A stretch of 64,000 nt of DNA, taken from Helicobacter bilis. GTDB taxonomy: Bacteria; Campylobacterota; Campylobacteria; Campylobacterales; Helicobacteraceae. A program made the translations under genes and the position numbers. The stretch spans positions 2,046,001 to 2,110,000 of the forward strand of contig NZ_CP019645.1 in the NCBI RefSeq assembly GCF_001999985.1. The letters are read 5' to 3'. Below the pieces are notes generated by a model that worked only from the letters and a program-made list of their open reading frames with translations, made no database searches and was not told the origin of the DNA. Shown piece after piece: positions 36,595 through 48,223 of this stretch; the first letter of the stretch is position 1; every line of letters begins with the position of its first letter.

Positions 36595-36660
36595 GCTTAA
36601 TGTTAGCTTTGCTGAAATAAGCTTATAATAAATAACCTTAGAATACTTGCAAATGCAAGG

Positions 36661-36678
36661 CAAAGCCTTATGGCTTTG
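36661..36678. other. Perfect 7-bp hairpin with TTAT loop
   Basis: CAAAGCC TTAT GGCTTTG. It lies after the micro-ORF and could end its transcript, though the following T-run (TTG) is short. Confidence 0.45.
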
Positions 36679-36770
36679 TTGTAAGTGGTATGAAATAAAC
36701 ACATATAACCGACATATACTTAATTTATAAGCTTTGCTATTCTCATGCAAATACTTAAAAAAGGCATTGC

Positions 36771-37895
36771 ATGGGATACATACTCACACCAACACAAGCA
36801 GAAAATGATAATAAACTCATTAACAATACACTTGAAAGCTTAAAGACTACAAACCTTTTAAAACAATCACAAGATACTACCATTAATCCTAATCTAAGCA
36901 CACAGAATACACAAACAACACAAGCATTGCAATTACCACCAAAATTACCACAAGGAAAAATCCCACAAAATATGGCAGATTCCACAAAAAATACACAAAA
37001 TCCACAACATAGCAACACACAAAAAAATATCGGCTTTGATAGCAATGTCTTATCCACACAAAACATAGCAAAGCCACTGCCACAAAATGATATGAGCACT
37101 AATAACACACAGACTACACAAAAGCCCTTTAATACTCAAATAGCCCTAAGTAGTGATAAAGATTTCAAACCACAAAGTGAAATGCCACAACAAGCACAGA
37201 TTCCACAAATACAAACACCACCTAAAAAAAGCAGACTACAAAGAGAGATAGAATCTACAAAGTATGCAACAAACTTTAATCAATCTGCATATACAAGAAA
37301 TACGACTGCATTTTTAGGCAAACCGCATGAGTTTAGCAATCATAAACTAGCTATGGCAGCAAAATTAAGGCTATTAGAAAATTTCGATAATAATGCAAAT
37401 ATAGATGATGAAGTCTTTCAAAGATATAACATAATAGATAATGCAGTAGCAGCCCTAGAAACTGCTAAAAAGATACATGGTGAAAACTCTAAAGCATATA
37501 AAGATATTTTAGACCAATATATGCAATATGGCATATTAAAAGATAATGGCATTAAAGATTATGCAAGTTTGGCAGAGTTTTATAATAAGGGCGGTAATGT
37601 AGGTATTAAGACAGAGTTTAAAGGAAGTGAGAATAAAGAGAGTGGGCTAGATTCTGTTGATGATAAAGAGAGTAAAAATACAGGTAAATATGGAAGCATT
37701 GCTGAATACAATTTAACTCACATGCAAATGGTAAATGACGCAAAAAGACAGGATAAAAGCATACTTAATGGCACGACAGATTGGGCTTTGCATGGCAAAT
37801 ATGATACAGGCTCACAAGTAAATTCAAGGGAACAATATGAAAAAGGCATACATGCTGGGACTTCTTTGTTCTTCGCATTATGCAAGATAATTACT
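36771..37895 (+). pseudogene. Giant polyvalent protein gene, 5' segment (broken by R-M insertion)
   Basis: The frame starts MGYILTPTQAENDN at 36771. Residues 1-160 are low complexity, rich in Gln, Asn, Thr and Pro (NTQTTQALQLPPKLPQG). About 160-365 is a helical domain: SRLQREIESTKYATNF, HKLAMAAKLRLLENFDN and AVAALETAKKIHGENSKAY, then GSIAEYNLTHMQMVNDAKR and DWALHGKYDTGSQ. At about 37860-37895 the sequence changes to a hydrophobic run that is the reverse side of the REase gene, so the original gene ended here when the R-M cassette arrived. Continues at about 39820. Upstream AAAAAGG gives a ribosome site, so this part could still be translated. Confidence 0.7.
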
Positions 37896-38525
37896 TTAAA
37901 ATTTTTCCAATATTTCAAAATCATTATGAAATTCTTTAAAGCAGTCATAACTATATTTTTTGCCATTATTTAGAATCTGTCCTTGTTTATTGATACGCAA
38001 GGTTGTCTTTTGATTATCCGTGATTTGATAGGTAGGCAAACTCATATCATCAAATCTGCCTACATCGCTTGAGTGAAAAATATAATAATGGATAATGGAC
38101 TGCTCTAAGTTTTCATCATCTGCAAAGACAGCTATCCACACATAAAATACGCAATTATCTATGTCATAGCGGATTTTAGGGTGGAAGCTAAATTCTCGTG
38201 CATTTGGCTTTTTACTAGGCTTTCCCTCACTAGTTTTAACCTGCAAATATTTTGTAACAATATCTAGCTTACTCTCTTTGCAAAATTCGCATAGATTTGT
38301 TACACATTTTGCTTTTTGCCCCTGCCAAGATTCTTGCCTTATAAGCTGATTGCTAAATTTCTCGCACACTTTGCAATAATATTTTGAAATCACAAAGTCA
38401 ATCCCCTCATCAATATAGCCCCTATGCACTTGCCACCCTAAGCTATGTAGCTTCATCGCTAACTGCATTTCGCCATAAAGCCCTATGACTTGCTTTTTCT
38501 TTTCTTCGTCTAATTGTGTATTCAT
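37896..38525 (-). CDS. Probable type II restriction endonuclease of the R-M cassette
   Basis: A 209-residue protein with a PD-(D/E)xK-like layout: GEMQLAMKLHSLGWQVHRG, then DEGIDFVISK (Asp) and YLQVKTSEGKPSKK (Gln-Val-Lys, the ExK/QxK strand). Four Cys in CKVCEKF and CVTNLCEFC may bind zinc. Its ATG overlaps the stop of the methyltransferase by 4 bp (ATGA), so the two are translated together, methylase first. The nuclease call rests on this fold pattern and on the neighbour; specificity is unknown. Confidence 0.72.
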   Translation of the reverse strand: MNTQLDEEKKKQVIGLYGEMQLAMKLHSLGWQVHRGYIDEGIDFVISKYYCKVCEKFSNQLIRQESWQGQKAKCVTNLCEFCKESKLDIVTKYLQVKTSEGKPSKKPNAREFSFHPKIRYDIDNCVFYVWIAVFADDENLEQSIIHYYIFHSSDVGRFDDMSLPTYQITDNQKTTLRINKQGQILNNGKKYSYDCFKEFHNDFEILEKF

Positions 38526-39751
38526 AGCTCATACTCCCCTAAATTTTTCTTACCTAAAAATTTATACACACTCTCTTTTAAGCTCATATCTCGCTCTATG
38601 CCTACGCCAATTCTGCCTAGCTCATCGGCTACTTTCACACTTGTGCCAAGCCCCATAAATGGGTCCAATACTCGCTCTCCCTTGTAGCTAAACATTTTTA
38701 TCGCAAATTCTGGAATCTCTTTTGGAAAAGGTGCGGTATGTCCCAGCGTATTTTGCCCTTTAGAATTTATCTTTATCACAGGATTTATTGCCTTTATGTC
38801 CCTACGCCACGCATAAATGAAGTCCTTATCTATCTCATTGCCACGATTAAACGCTTCATTTTGCGTGAAATAAGTTTTTGCACTAAATCGCTTCCCACGA
38901 TTTGCCTTGCTTCGCTCAAAGCAATGAAGATTCTTACACTCCCAGCTTCTAAGCCCCTTTTCTGTGTAAGCATTGCCATTAACCTGCAAACAGCCACACA
39001 CAGGGCAAGGGTAACGCGTCTCATCACTTCTGTGCTTATGAAAGATTAAAATATGCTCATAGCAATTCATAGGGTATTGATAGTAGGGATAGGGCTTATC
39101 GCCATTTTTATGCCTTTGGCTTTGCACTTGCCCTTTATCCCAAATAATATCATCTACAAAACTAAAGCCCACCTTTTCAAAAAGCATTATAAAATACGCC
39201 CCCAAAGGCAGCCGTCTCTTACCCCAAGTAGAACGCGTGAAAAGGTTATCGTTATCAAAAATATCGCCCACATTAAAGACAAATACGCGGTGATTATCAA
39301 GCACCCTATAACACTCTCTTAAAATCGCCTCCATATCGCTCATATACGCATTTAAATCGCTCCATTGTGCGTAAGCCCTAGCATTATAATAAGGCGGACT
39401 TGTTACCATTGCCCCCACCGATTCACTTTTCATCTGCTTTAAGCCTTGCAGACAATCGCCCCACAAAATCTTTTTAGAGTCTTTATTTTGCAAAAAAGAT
39501 TCTAGGTTTGCATCGTGTTTATAGCGTGATTGATAGCACTCTTTGACAAAATCATAATAGTTTTTCTCAAAAGCCCTTACAATCTCTTTTGTATCTTTTA
39601 GGGCATATAGCGGCTTAATTCTTGCGTGAAATTCCATAAGCTCACTTTCACTAAAAGTTTGCTCCAAATACTTCTGTGATTTTTGCAAGATAGTATGCAA
39701 GTAGCTATCATTTGATACCATATCATTATGTTTGCGTAGTATTTGTGTCAA
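38522..39751 (-). CDS. DNA methyltransferase (N4-cytosine or N6-adenine), TSPPY type
   Basis: A 409-residue beta-class DNA amino-methyltransferase. The catalytic motif IV is VTSPPYYNARAYAQW and the SAM-binding motif I is DPFMGLGTSVKVADELG, in the beta-class order (IV before I). A zinc ribbon lies between: CPVCGCLQVNG and CKNLHCFERSK. SPPY occurs in both N4mC and N6mA enzymes, so the base is not decided. Start: TTG at 39751 with AAGG 6 nt upstream; an ATG 10 codons later (MVSNDSYLH) is possible. With the nuclease downstream it forms an R-M cassette inside the giant gene, on the opposite strand. Confidence 0.88.
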   Translation of the reverse strand: MTQILRKHNDMVSNDSYLHTILQKSQKYLEQTFSESELMEFHARIKPLYALKDTKEIVRAFEKNYYDFVKECYQSRYKHDANLESFLQNKDSKKILWGDCLQGLKQMKSESVGAMVTSPPYYNARAYAQWSDLNAYMSDMEAILRECYRVLDNHRVFVFNVGDIFDNDNLFTRSTWGKRRLPLGAYFIMLFEKVGFSFVDDIIWDKGQVQSQRHKNGDKPYPYYQYPMNCYEHILIFHKHRSDETRYPCPVCGCLQVNGNAYTEKGLRSWECKNLHCFERSKANRGKRFSAKTYFTQNEAFNRGNEIDKDFIYAWRRDIKAINPVIKINSKGQNTLGHTAPFPKEIPEFAIKMFSYKGERVLDPFMGLGTSVKVADELGRIGVGIERDMSLKESVYKFLGKKNLGEYEL

Positions 39752-39819
39752 AGTTTGCCTTTTTGTGTTTATTATATTCTACAAAAAATGGTTAAAAATT
39801 TGCTTAATATCGCTTTGTA

Positions 39820-40550
39820 ATATATTACAAGCCATTAATAAAGAGATAGATTCAGCAGTAGAGAATGCCTTGCAAGATATAGCACAGCAAAGCGGCATTA
39901 ATACAGCAAAGCTTTTAAAGAATTATAAAGATATAAACAAAGAGTATGCAGATTATGCGAAGTTTAAAGAAAGTGATTTTTATAAAGATAGTGTAAAGAC
40001 TAAAAAGAGAGAGAAAGACTTAAGCGAAGATAACTTTAATAAAGCTATACTCAAACAAGCTCAAAGAGAAGAAGGCTTTAATAACAAAGTCTTTAATCGC
40101 ATTGCAAATAATACTGATACAAACTTACAAGCCCAAGCTATAAAAGAACTCATACAAAGAAATATAGCCAATGGGAATGGACAATTTAGGGCGGTTAAAT
40201 GGCAGGAATTAATACAAGATTTAGAGAAGATAGAACATAGCATTACAGATGAAGGCTTAAAGAATCTAGTCTCAAATCTCAAACAAGCACAAAGGCTATA
40301 TAATGGCGATAATGAGTTTTTACAAGCAATACAGCGAAGTGTAGGAAGCAAACCTGCAAATGTATTAATAAGCAGTGCTAATGGATTATTTGGTAGAACG
40401 CTTTTATTATTCTATAACTTCGTGCATAAGATAATGGCTAGATTTGCAGGGGCTTTAAGTGAAAATCTAGCACATCAAAGCTTAGAAGACCAACTAAGCC
40501 TTTATAGAAAGGTAAAGATTCTATGCGGAAGTATTGCAAGGCAATTTTAA
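39820..40550 (+). pseudogene. Giant polyvalent protein gene, second segment
   Basis: From about 39826 the plus strand again reads as the giant protein: LQAINKEIDSAVENALQDIA, KLLKNYKDINKEYADYAKF, DNFNKAILKQAQREEGFNN and NLVSNLKQAQRLYNG, a helical coiled-coil-like region; it ends with FVHKIMARFAGALSEN and stops at 40550. The stop follows a T4 run; with one T fewer, the next codons read FKGYRVKGEGSVLSIHDQAL, clearly more protein. The 30 codons before 39820 in this frame are R-M-cassette flank and not part of the gene. Confidence 0.7.
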
Positions 40551-40551
40551 G

Positions 40552-43500
40552 GGTTATCGAGTGAAAGGCGAAGGGAGTGTATTAAGCATACATGACCAAG
40601 CCTTGAGCGAAGATTCCCTTAAAAGTGTCCGCAAGACAACGCATTTAATTTAAAGAGATACAAAAGACTTTATATATGTCAGCATAGATTCTATCTCTAA
40701 GAACTTGCCAAAAGAGGATAAAGAAACAAGCAAGGTATTAAAAGAGTTAGAATACTGGAAAACACAATTTGACAAAGATGATATAGCAAGTTTCTACACC
40801 ATAAAAGACGCACAAGAAACTCAAATTGCAATCACAGCCAATAAACAAGAATTACAAGAGAGAAAAGAAGTTATAGATAATGCTTTGAGTGAAGCTAGAA
40901 AAGATATAGAGACTATACAAAGAGAAGTTATAGAATCTAATCCTAACTTCATGCCTACTAGACAAATAGATGACTTTGACAATGAAGCAACTTATAAAAT
41001 GGAAGTAGAGTTTGATAAACTCGGTATGCAAGAGTTTCAAAGAAAAATAGAGAGTGGGGAAATACAGCTAGATAAACCTACTCAAAAGACACTAGAGAAT
41101 GCCTATTCACAATATAATCATTTATTACAAAAAAGAGAACTGCTAGAGAAAGACTTGCAAAGCTTTAAAGCCTTTGATGATAACAATATCTTAAAGACAA
41201 ATAGCACTCTTATAGCACAAACACAAAGGGTATTACATCAAATACAAGATGATATTAGCTTTACCAAAGAAGCTATAAAAGATATAGAGAGTGAATTAAG
41301 CACAAGTAATAAAGCTTTAATACCTTTAAATACTCATGCAGAGACTAAAAAAGAAATCCATGCTTTTAGTAATCTTTTAGTCCCAACACAAACACAAACG
41401 AAACCAAGCTTTGCTACAAACTTAATGAAACAAGATACACAAGGCTTAATCCCTTATAACAACACACAGGCAAATAATGCTTTAATCCCTTATAACACAC
41501 CACAAGACACTAAACTACTAGCATATAATGAAACAAAGCTATTAGAGTATAAAGAGACACTACACGCCTTGCAAAAGCTAGACAAAAGCTTTAAAGACTT
41601 TATGAGTATGCCTTTTAGCATTATTGTAGATTCTAAAGGCAATGCCCTGCCTTTAACTTCTCAAGCTATAAAGAATTTTATATTTCATAATCTCTATAAA
41701 GAGTTTATGAGTGCCACAAAAGCATTAAATAAGCCTTTAGCACAGCTAGACTTTAAACCTTTAAGCAATGAGATAAAAGCACTGCCATATAAAGCTAATG
41801 CTAACCTAAAAGCACATTTAAGAGATATTAATGCTAAGACTAATGACTTTTTAGATTCTATGCAAGAGATTAAAAACACTACAAAAGAGATAAAGCTGCT
41901 GCCATATAATAAGCCTAGTGAAAATAAAGCAGTGGAAGTGGATAGGTTTAGGAATGTGTTGGGGGAAATGCAGTCTAAAAATATTGAAACATTCACAGAT
42001 AGCTATGGTAAAACGCACGAGATACCAAAAGATATAGCAGACACTTGGAAAAACACCTTTAATCTAAAAAGCCTTGATGAAGCCTATATCCCAAGCTTTA
42101 CACCTGAAGTAAAACAAGCTTTAGATTCTGTATTACAAGGCAAGGATATTGAGCTTAGATTTGGCAGTCTTGTTAAACTTATAAATAAAGGCAGACTAGA
42201 CATTATGCCAAAGATTAAGGAAGTCTTAGAAACACCTAATAAAGTATTAGATAATGGCAGGGGGATTTTGTTTATAAAAGAATTTGTAGATTCTGATAAA
42301 AATCGCTATTTTATGAGTGTAGCTAAAAATTATGATGGTGAATGGGTGTTTAGTAGTCATGTAAGGCGAGAATTACCTAATATTGAAAATGAAATTAAGA
42401 AATCAAAAGTTTTATATGATAAAGGATTTAAGGGCGAGAAAGTTGCTGGTGCGTCTGATATATTAGAATCGGGCGGAACTACTACTAAGCCCTCTGACTT
42501 GCAGATTGAATACCCCGCTAACCATAGTAGTGGCATAAATCCTAAACCTAATCCTACCACAAAACAAGAAATAAGTAAAGATATAGAATCTAAAAGCACA
42601 CAAGACAATACACAATGGCAACAATTTATTCATAATGCCTTACCAAACGAATTAAAGCATTATGCAAAGCTTAGTGGGGAACAATTAAATAAGATTAAAG
42701 AAGCAAACGAATTAGACAAAGATATATTTTTCTCAAGGTGGCATAATCACCCTAAAGTATTAGAAACAATCAAGGTAAAAACAAAGGACAATAAAGAAGT
42801 AGAAGTGCTTAAAACCTTGCATAAAGATGGCAATATTAAGTATTATGAGCCTTTAAGTGCTACTGAAGTAGATATTAATAAATTTAAAGACATAGACCTA
42901 CAAACATATAAACAAAGCATTATAGAAAATGTAGGAGAAAATCAAACTAAAATCTTTGATATTGTTGCTGGAATGAATGCAAAATATTTTAATACATTCG
43001 AAAAAGAACTTTTACATGATATTTTTTCACATCATAAAAATAAAAAAGGTATGCAAAAGATAAAGGATATAGAATCTAAAAGCACACAAGAGATAGTTAA
43101 ACAAGTAAAACAAAGTGGCAAGAATGTAAGAGAGACACAAGAGCTAATAGACAAAAATAACTCTCAAAATAGAATCTATCAAGTAACAGAAGCAGAGCAG
43201 CAAGAATTGCAAGAACATTTTTCATTTAAAAACAAGAAACCCATTGTAAGAGAGTTAAGGGAAAATGAAATAGCACATGCCCTAAAATCTCATGGGGATA
43301 TCCACAAAGAAGCAAGTAGGGGAAATATCGCAATAAATAGAAATGATATAGAACAAAATTATCCAAAAATCACACAAGACTATGACGAGAAATTCTTTAC
43401 AGATAAAAGCATAATTTATGCAAAGCAAATCAATGGACACCATATTGCCATAGAAGAAGCACTTAAAGGACAAGACAAGCTCATTTTTAAAACCATGTGG

Positions 43501-44571
43501 AAAACAAAAGGAAACTATAATAAAGAAGTGTTGTTAAAAAATGTCAAGGCTACCCCATATCCGCAAAATGCAGATGAAGCGGTAAAGCAAAATGCTATTT
43601 CTAAGCTAAACATAGAACAGGGGAATCCGCTACAATCTAACCTTGAACCTAATCCTACCACAAAAGTAGAAAAAAGTCAAAAACCAAAAGAAATACAAGA
43701 TTCTACAACACAAACAATAGCAAACTTCAAAAAAGAATTTAATATACACGATAAAGCCTTTAAACCAACAGGGCATGTAAGAGATAATACAAAAACAGGG
43801 GAATTAGAAGTATTAGATACTCTCAATGAATACAGACCTATATTCAATAAAGACACATATAAGAAAGATGGCTACTATGTTATAAGTAACCACCATGATG
43901 ATTTAGAATTACTCGATTTCAATGGATTTAATCTAGGCAAAGTCTATCATAAGAAATATGATGGAAAACATAGATTATTTAACATACAGGATTTAGAACT
44001 CTTAGAAAATGTATCTAAAGACTTTCTACTCTTAAATGGCAATAAAACACTAGAACAAGCCAAAAAACTAGCACAAAGCAAAACTAAGAAAGGCGTATAT
44101 ATTGATTATTTCAATGAAATACAAGACCCTATAAAAAGCATAAATAAAGCTACAACAAAAGATGGAGTAGAAGTTTATATACTACAAACACAAAAATTTA
44201 AACAAAAAGAGCCTTTGACAAATCTAACTGCTGATGCAACACAATTAAGTCAAAGAACTAGTCAAGAAACAAAAGAGATAATACTAAATCATATATTAGA
44301 AAATGATAGACTACTCTATCTATTAAAACAAGGTATCAACACACAACACCTAAGCCCTTTTCAAAAAGAAGCGTTAGAATCTGTGCTAGATATAGCAAAT
44401 AATCCTACAAAGTATAAAGCATATAAACTGCAAGGACTACAAAAACAACTAGACAATCTTAATGAGAGTGAAGCCTATCTTAAAACATCAGGAAACTATG
44501 ATAAGGCTAGATATGCAAAGGATAGGCAAGAGCTAGAGAGAGAAATTGCTGCACTAAAGGGGGGAAACTAG
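40552..44571 (+). pseudogene. Giant polyvalent protein gene, third segment with nuclease-like domains
   Basis: The frame continues from the shift at 40548, meets one TAA near 40650 (THLI-stop-RDTKDF) and is then open to 44571; the long open part begins about 40652 and can be read from TTG 40705 (1,288 residues). Order: coiled coil; a repeat region with GLIPYN, ALIPYN, KLLPYN; a PBECR-type nuclease-like domain (NGRGILFIKEFVDSDKNRYF, then YDGEWVFSSHVRREL); a linker QSGKNVRETQELIDKN; a second PBECR-type domain (ELRENEIAHALKSHG, INGHHIAIEEAL, FKTMWKTKGNYNKEV); and a coiled-coil end. PBECR (phage-barnase-EndoU-ColicinE5-RelE) domains are toxin-like RNases in phage and ICE polyvalent proteins. The stop follows a G6 tract. 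Confidence 0.7.
44559..44564. repeat. G6 tract at the frameshift between giant-gene segments
   Basis: Six G immediately before the AAC-TAG that ends the third segment. Five G would give ALKGETSDIIATES and fuse the third and last segments into one frame of about 2,450 codons. Confidence 0.8.
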
Positions 44572-47500
44572 CGATATTATTGCTACTGAATCTAATAAAG
44601 AAAATACATACATTTTACGAGAACAAACAAAAGAGATTTTAAACTCATTAGTGGGAAAAAATATTACTAATCAAAATGATGGCAGGATAGCACAAATTTC
44701 ACGCAAAAATATTGCCAAAATGACAAGTGATAAAGCAATACAAAAAAGTGTGGATAATGGCTTTACTCCACAAGAACATTTTAAAGCCGTGCAAGATATA
44801 GAAAACTTGTATCAAGGGGCAATACTTAGGGAAACACATAAAGATTTTAAGGGTGAAAGCGATAATGTCCTTATTCATAGATATAACACAAAATTAGATA
44901 ATGCGAACGCACATATAACACTAAAAGAGACTTTAAGCGGTCAATACGAAGGGAATAAGATTTATACGCTAGAATTAGAATCCCTTGAGTTAAAGCCCAC
45001 CCTGCCCGAGCCTCAAGGAAGTGAAACAATGTCTAGGAATACAATCCGCAAGGCTATTGTAACGCCCACTGAAACACCTGCTACCATTATACCACAAACC
45101 CCGCAAGAAATAATCAAACAAGCAAGAAAAAGCGGCAAAAGTGTAGCAGAGACAAAGGAATTACTACAAAAACATAATAAAGAGATACAGAACATAAGAA
45201 CAGAGATTAGAAAAGATATTGCAACAAGGCAAAAAAACATAGAGCAAGGATACATAGACATAGTAAGCAGCCATCATGCAAAGATAGGAAAAAAAGGCGG
45301 ATATACAACAAAAATGTATTTAGAAACCGATAAGGAAAAACAAAGCTATTTATATGATGGTTTTAATAAAGAATCTTTAGACAACTATTTACAATTAGTC
45401 AAAGAAAACGCACCTTTAAAAGAGAGAAACAAAGCACTAGACAAGCTTGTAAATGAAAGACTAGAAGCAGAAGCAAGATTTAGCCAATTACAAAAACAAC
45501 AAGAGGAATTAGAGGAAAAACAACTACAAGCATTTGATGAAGAATCTTTTATTAAAAGCTTAGAGGGTAAGAGTAAAGATGAGTTAGAAAATATTCAAGG
45601 CGATTTATGGAATAAAAGCGAGGATAAAAATAACGATATACCATTTCCAGTAATAGCTAGAATGTCAAACTTAGTTATGTGGATAAAAGATAAAATCCCA
45701 CAAGCTGCCTTTAATAATGATGAATTAAGAGAAGCGATTAAATCCTTAAGATTACAAAAAGAATATAAAGATGATATAAATTCTATACAATATTTTAAAG
45801 AGAACAGAGCATATATAGAACAAACTTTAAACATTAAACCTATAAGAGAATTTGGCACAAACTATGCAGAACATTATCACAGCGGCGAGACTGCTATACA
45901 AAAACTCATAAATGAAGCACAAGCACATAAAGAAAGCGGAGCTAAAGGTGAGTATAAAGGACAAGTTGCAGGGGCATTTCATAGAGATGACATTGGGGAT
46001 ATAACTTTAGCGTGGGGAGAGAAAGGCACGGGCAAAAGTGATGGCTGGGGATTATCAAAAATTGTAGAGTATCACCCTGAAGTGTTAGATAAATTGGATA
46101 AATTGATACAAGATTTGCCCATTGTAAAGGAAACTGAAAATAGATATAAGCTAGATAATGGCGACTTTTTTATAAGCATTAGAAAAGATTTTGAGGGACA
46201 AAAACAAAACTGGGTATTAACAGCCTTAGAAAGAGATGAAAGCATTGCTAGACGCAGGACGGACTTGCCTAGCTCACAAAGTGAAGCTGAAAAGACTGCT
46301 TCAGCAAATGCTAGCGACATTATACCACAAGATTCTATAAAAGCACAAAGGAGTAAAGAATACCTACAAAAACAAACAGCCCAAACATTAAAAGATGAGC
46401 TAAAAGCGGCGGATAATACGCAAAAAGTAGCAATTGTAACAAGGGAGCTAGAAAAACAAAATGAAGTGCTTTTGAAACAATATAAAGAATTACAAGATAT
46501 TGTAAAAAACAAAGATTATACAAGCCTTGAGATACAAGAAGCATTGGATTATATAGCGACAAATAAGAAATTTGAAACTGATACAAGTATTATAGTGTAT
46601 AATCCAATAGATTCTAAAGATAAGGGTGTCTATATCACTAAAGCCGCACCGCAAGATGAAAGAGCAAAACAATTCTTAGAATGGAAATATACACACCTAG
46701 AGCAAAAGCCATTAATGGATATTATCAAAAAGAATAAAAGCGATATGAGTAAGCTCAAGTGGGATTTAGAATTTATCAAAAATGAATCTAATAAGATGAG
46801 GCTTGAAAAGAATCTAGCACGATTAGAAAAATCTCTACTCAAAGAAGAACAAGAGTATCTTAAATCTTTATCTTTGACTTATGATTTAAACACGCAAGAG
46901 GGATTACAAAAGACAAAAGACTTGTTTTATAGAGCAAAACCTACACAAGAACAAATAGAACTCTTTGAATCTATCTTACCTGTCGCACAAAAGCTAGGTG
47001 TAGAAGTAAGGAATGCCATAAGAGACCCCTATCAAGTAGGAGGTAACACAAAAAATAAGAGTGGCACATACTTCTTAAAAGAAAATAGTGCAAGGGTAAA
47101 GCATAGCATTTCACAAGCGGATAAAAGCGAGACATTATTGCACGAGCTTATACATAGTGTAACAAGTAGGGCAATGTATGCTAAAGAAAAAGGTGCAACA
47201 CATCTCTTAAATAAAGAACAAATACAAGCTATTGATAATATAGAATCAATCTATAAGCAGATTGTAGAGAAAAAAGATGAGCTAGGATTTAAATCGTGGA
47301 ATGCTAGAGAAAAGACAGGGGATTATGGATTAAAAAACTCACACGAGATGATAGCAGAGCTATCTAACCCTAAGTTTGCTAGTAAGCTTAAAAGGGCAAA
47401 TGTCTTTGAAAAGATTATTGATAATATTATCCAGCTTTTTGTTAGCACAGCAGAAATGATAGGACTTAAGAAAAGTAATGCCTATGATAAACTAAGAGAG

Positions 47501-48190
47501 AATGTCAAAAATATTATAGAAAACTATAAAGATAACTTTAGCCAAGAGTATGAGAAGCTAGGGGTTAGGAATGTTGGCTTGGAGAGCAAAGAGCTAGAAT
47601 CTAGCTTTTTAGATTCTAATGGCAGGATAGATTATAAGGCGTTAATGGATAATGCAGAAGCCCTGCCGCAAACATTAAATTTGAAAGGATTTAAAGATAT
47701 GATTTTTAAGAATGATAAGACAAAGCGACTAGATTCTAAAAATGCAGTCGTGCAAACACCAGCAGGGGAAGTGAAAGTAAATGTTTTAAGGGCGTTTAAT
47801 CACTACTTTAAACGAGGACGACAAGGAAACAAAAAAGAAAATAGACAAGCAATTAATGCTACCTTTATGCCTACTTTATTACAGCCAAAGTTTGTAACAA
47901 AAGATGAAGCAGGAACACTTTATTATTACAAACCTTTTATAAGCAATGAGAAAGAATATCATATTACAAGTATAGCAGTAAAAACAGATGGGACACTAGA
48001 ATATGCAACAAGTTATAATGCCACTAAAAATAGATTGAATCAAATGATAAAATATAATGAGTTAGTGTATATGGAGAGTGGTTTGTCTTAGCAGGAAATC
48101 CGCAACCTATAATGCGTGAGTAGGTGAAGCCTACCGCCCAGCCGCAAGAGCCTAGACAGATTTTTTTAATGTTAAGCCACGAGACAAACC
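44572..48190 (+). pseudogene. Giant polyvalent protein gene, last segment: LPD, DUF3519-like nuclease, zincin, PBECR
   Basis: Open frame to 48091; from GTG 44651 it has 1,146 residues, but codons upstream (TSDIIATESNKENTYILREQ) continue directly from the third segment if the G6 tract lost one G. Order: LPD3-like domain (GRIAQISRKNIAKMTSDKA, DNANAHITLKETLSG); linker KSGKSVAETKELLQKHN; coiled coil; DUF3519/barnase-ColicinE5-like nuclease domain (KGQVAGAFHRDDIGDITLAW, WVLTALERDES); zincin-like domain with LLHELIHSVTSRAM (HExxH at 47141-47155) and a downstream HEMIAEL; and a last PBECR-like domain (GEVKVNVLRAFNHYFKRG, YYYKPFISNEKEYHIT). After 48091 another frame reads LAGNPQPIMRE and VKPTAQPQEPRQIF to about 48190, so the original end was further on. 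Confidence 0.7.
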
Positions 48191-48223
48191 ATGCGTTATT
48201 ATACCACAAAAAAAGGATTTAAA

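Larger units (their letters stand above)
35531..36770. other. 1.2-kb gene-poor region before the giant gene
   Basis: Very AT-rich up to 36,000. It holds a dif-like imperfect palindrome (35894-35921), a coding remnant ending at 36140, a strong terminator (36198-36244), and a structured, hairpin-rich stretch with a 16-codon ORF (36478-36680); these have separate entries. The stretch 36245-36470 has no recognised feature. Confidence 0.6.

Noticed and set aside
39732-39825. First 30 codons of the plus-strand frame ending at 40550
   Set aside because: They are the reverse side of the methyltransferase start and its flank, not giant-gene sequence.
48024-48209. 61-codon minus-strand frame
   Set aside because: Antisense to the end of the giant gene, where plus-strand frames read as real protein.
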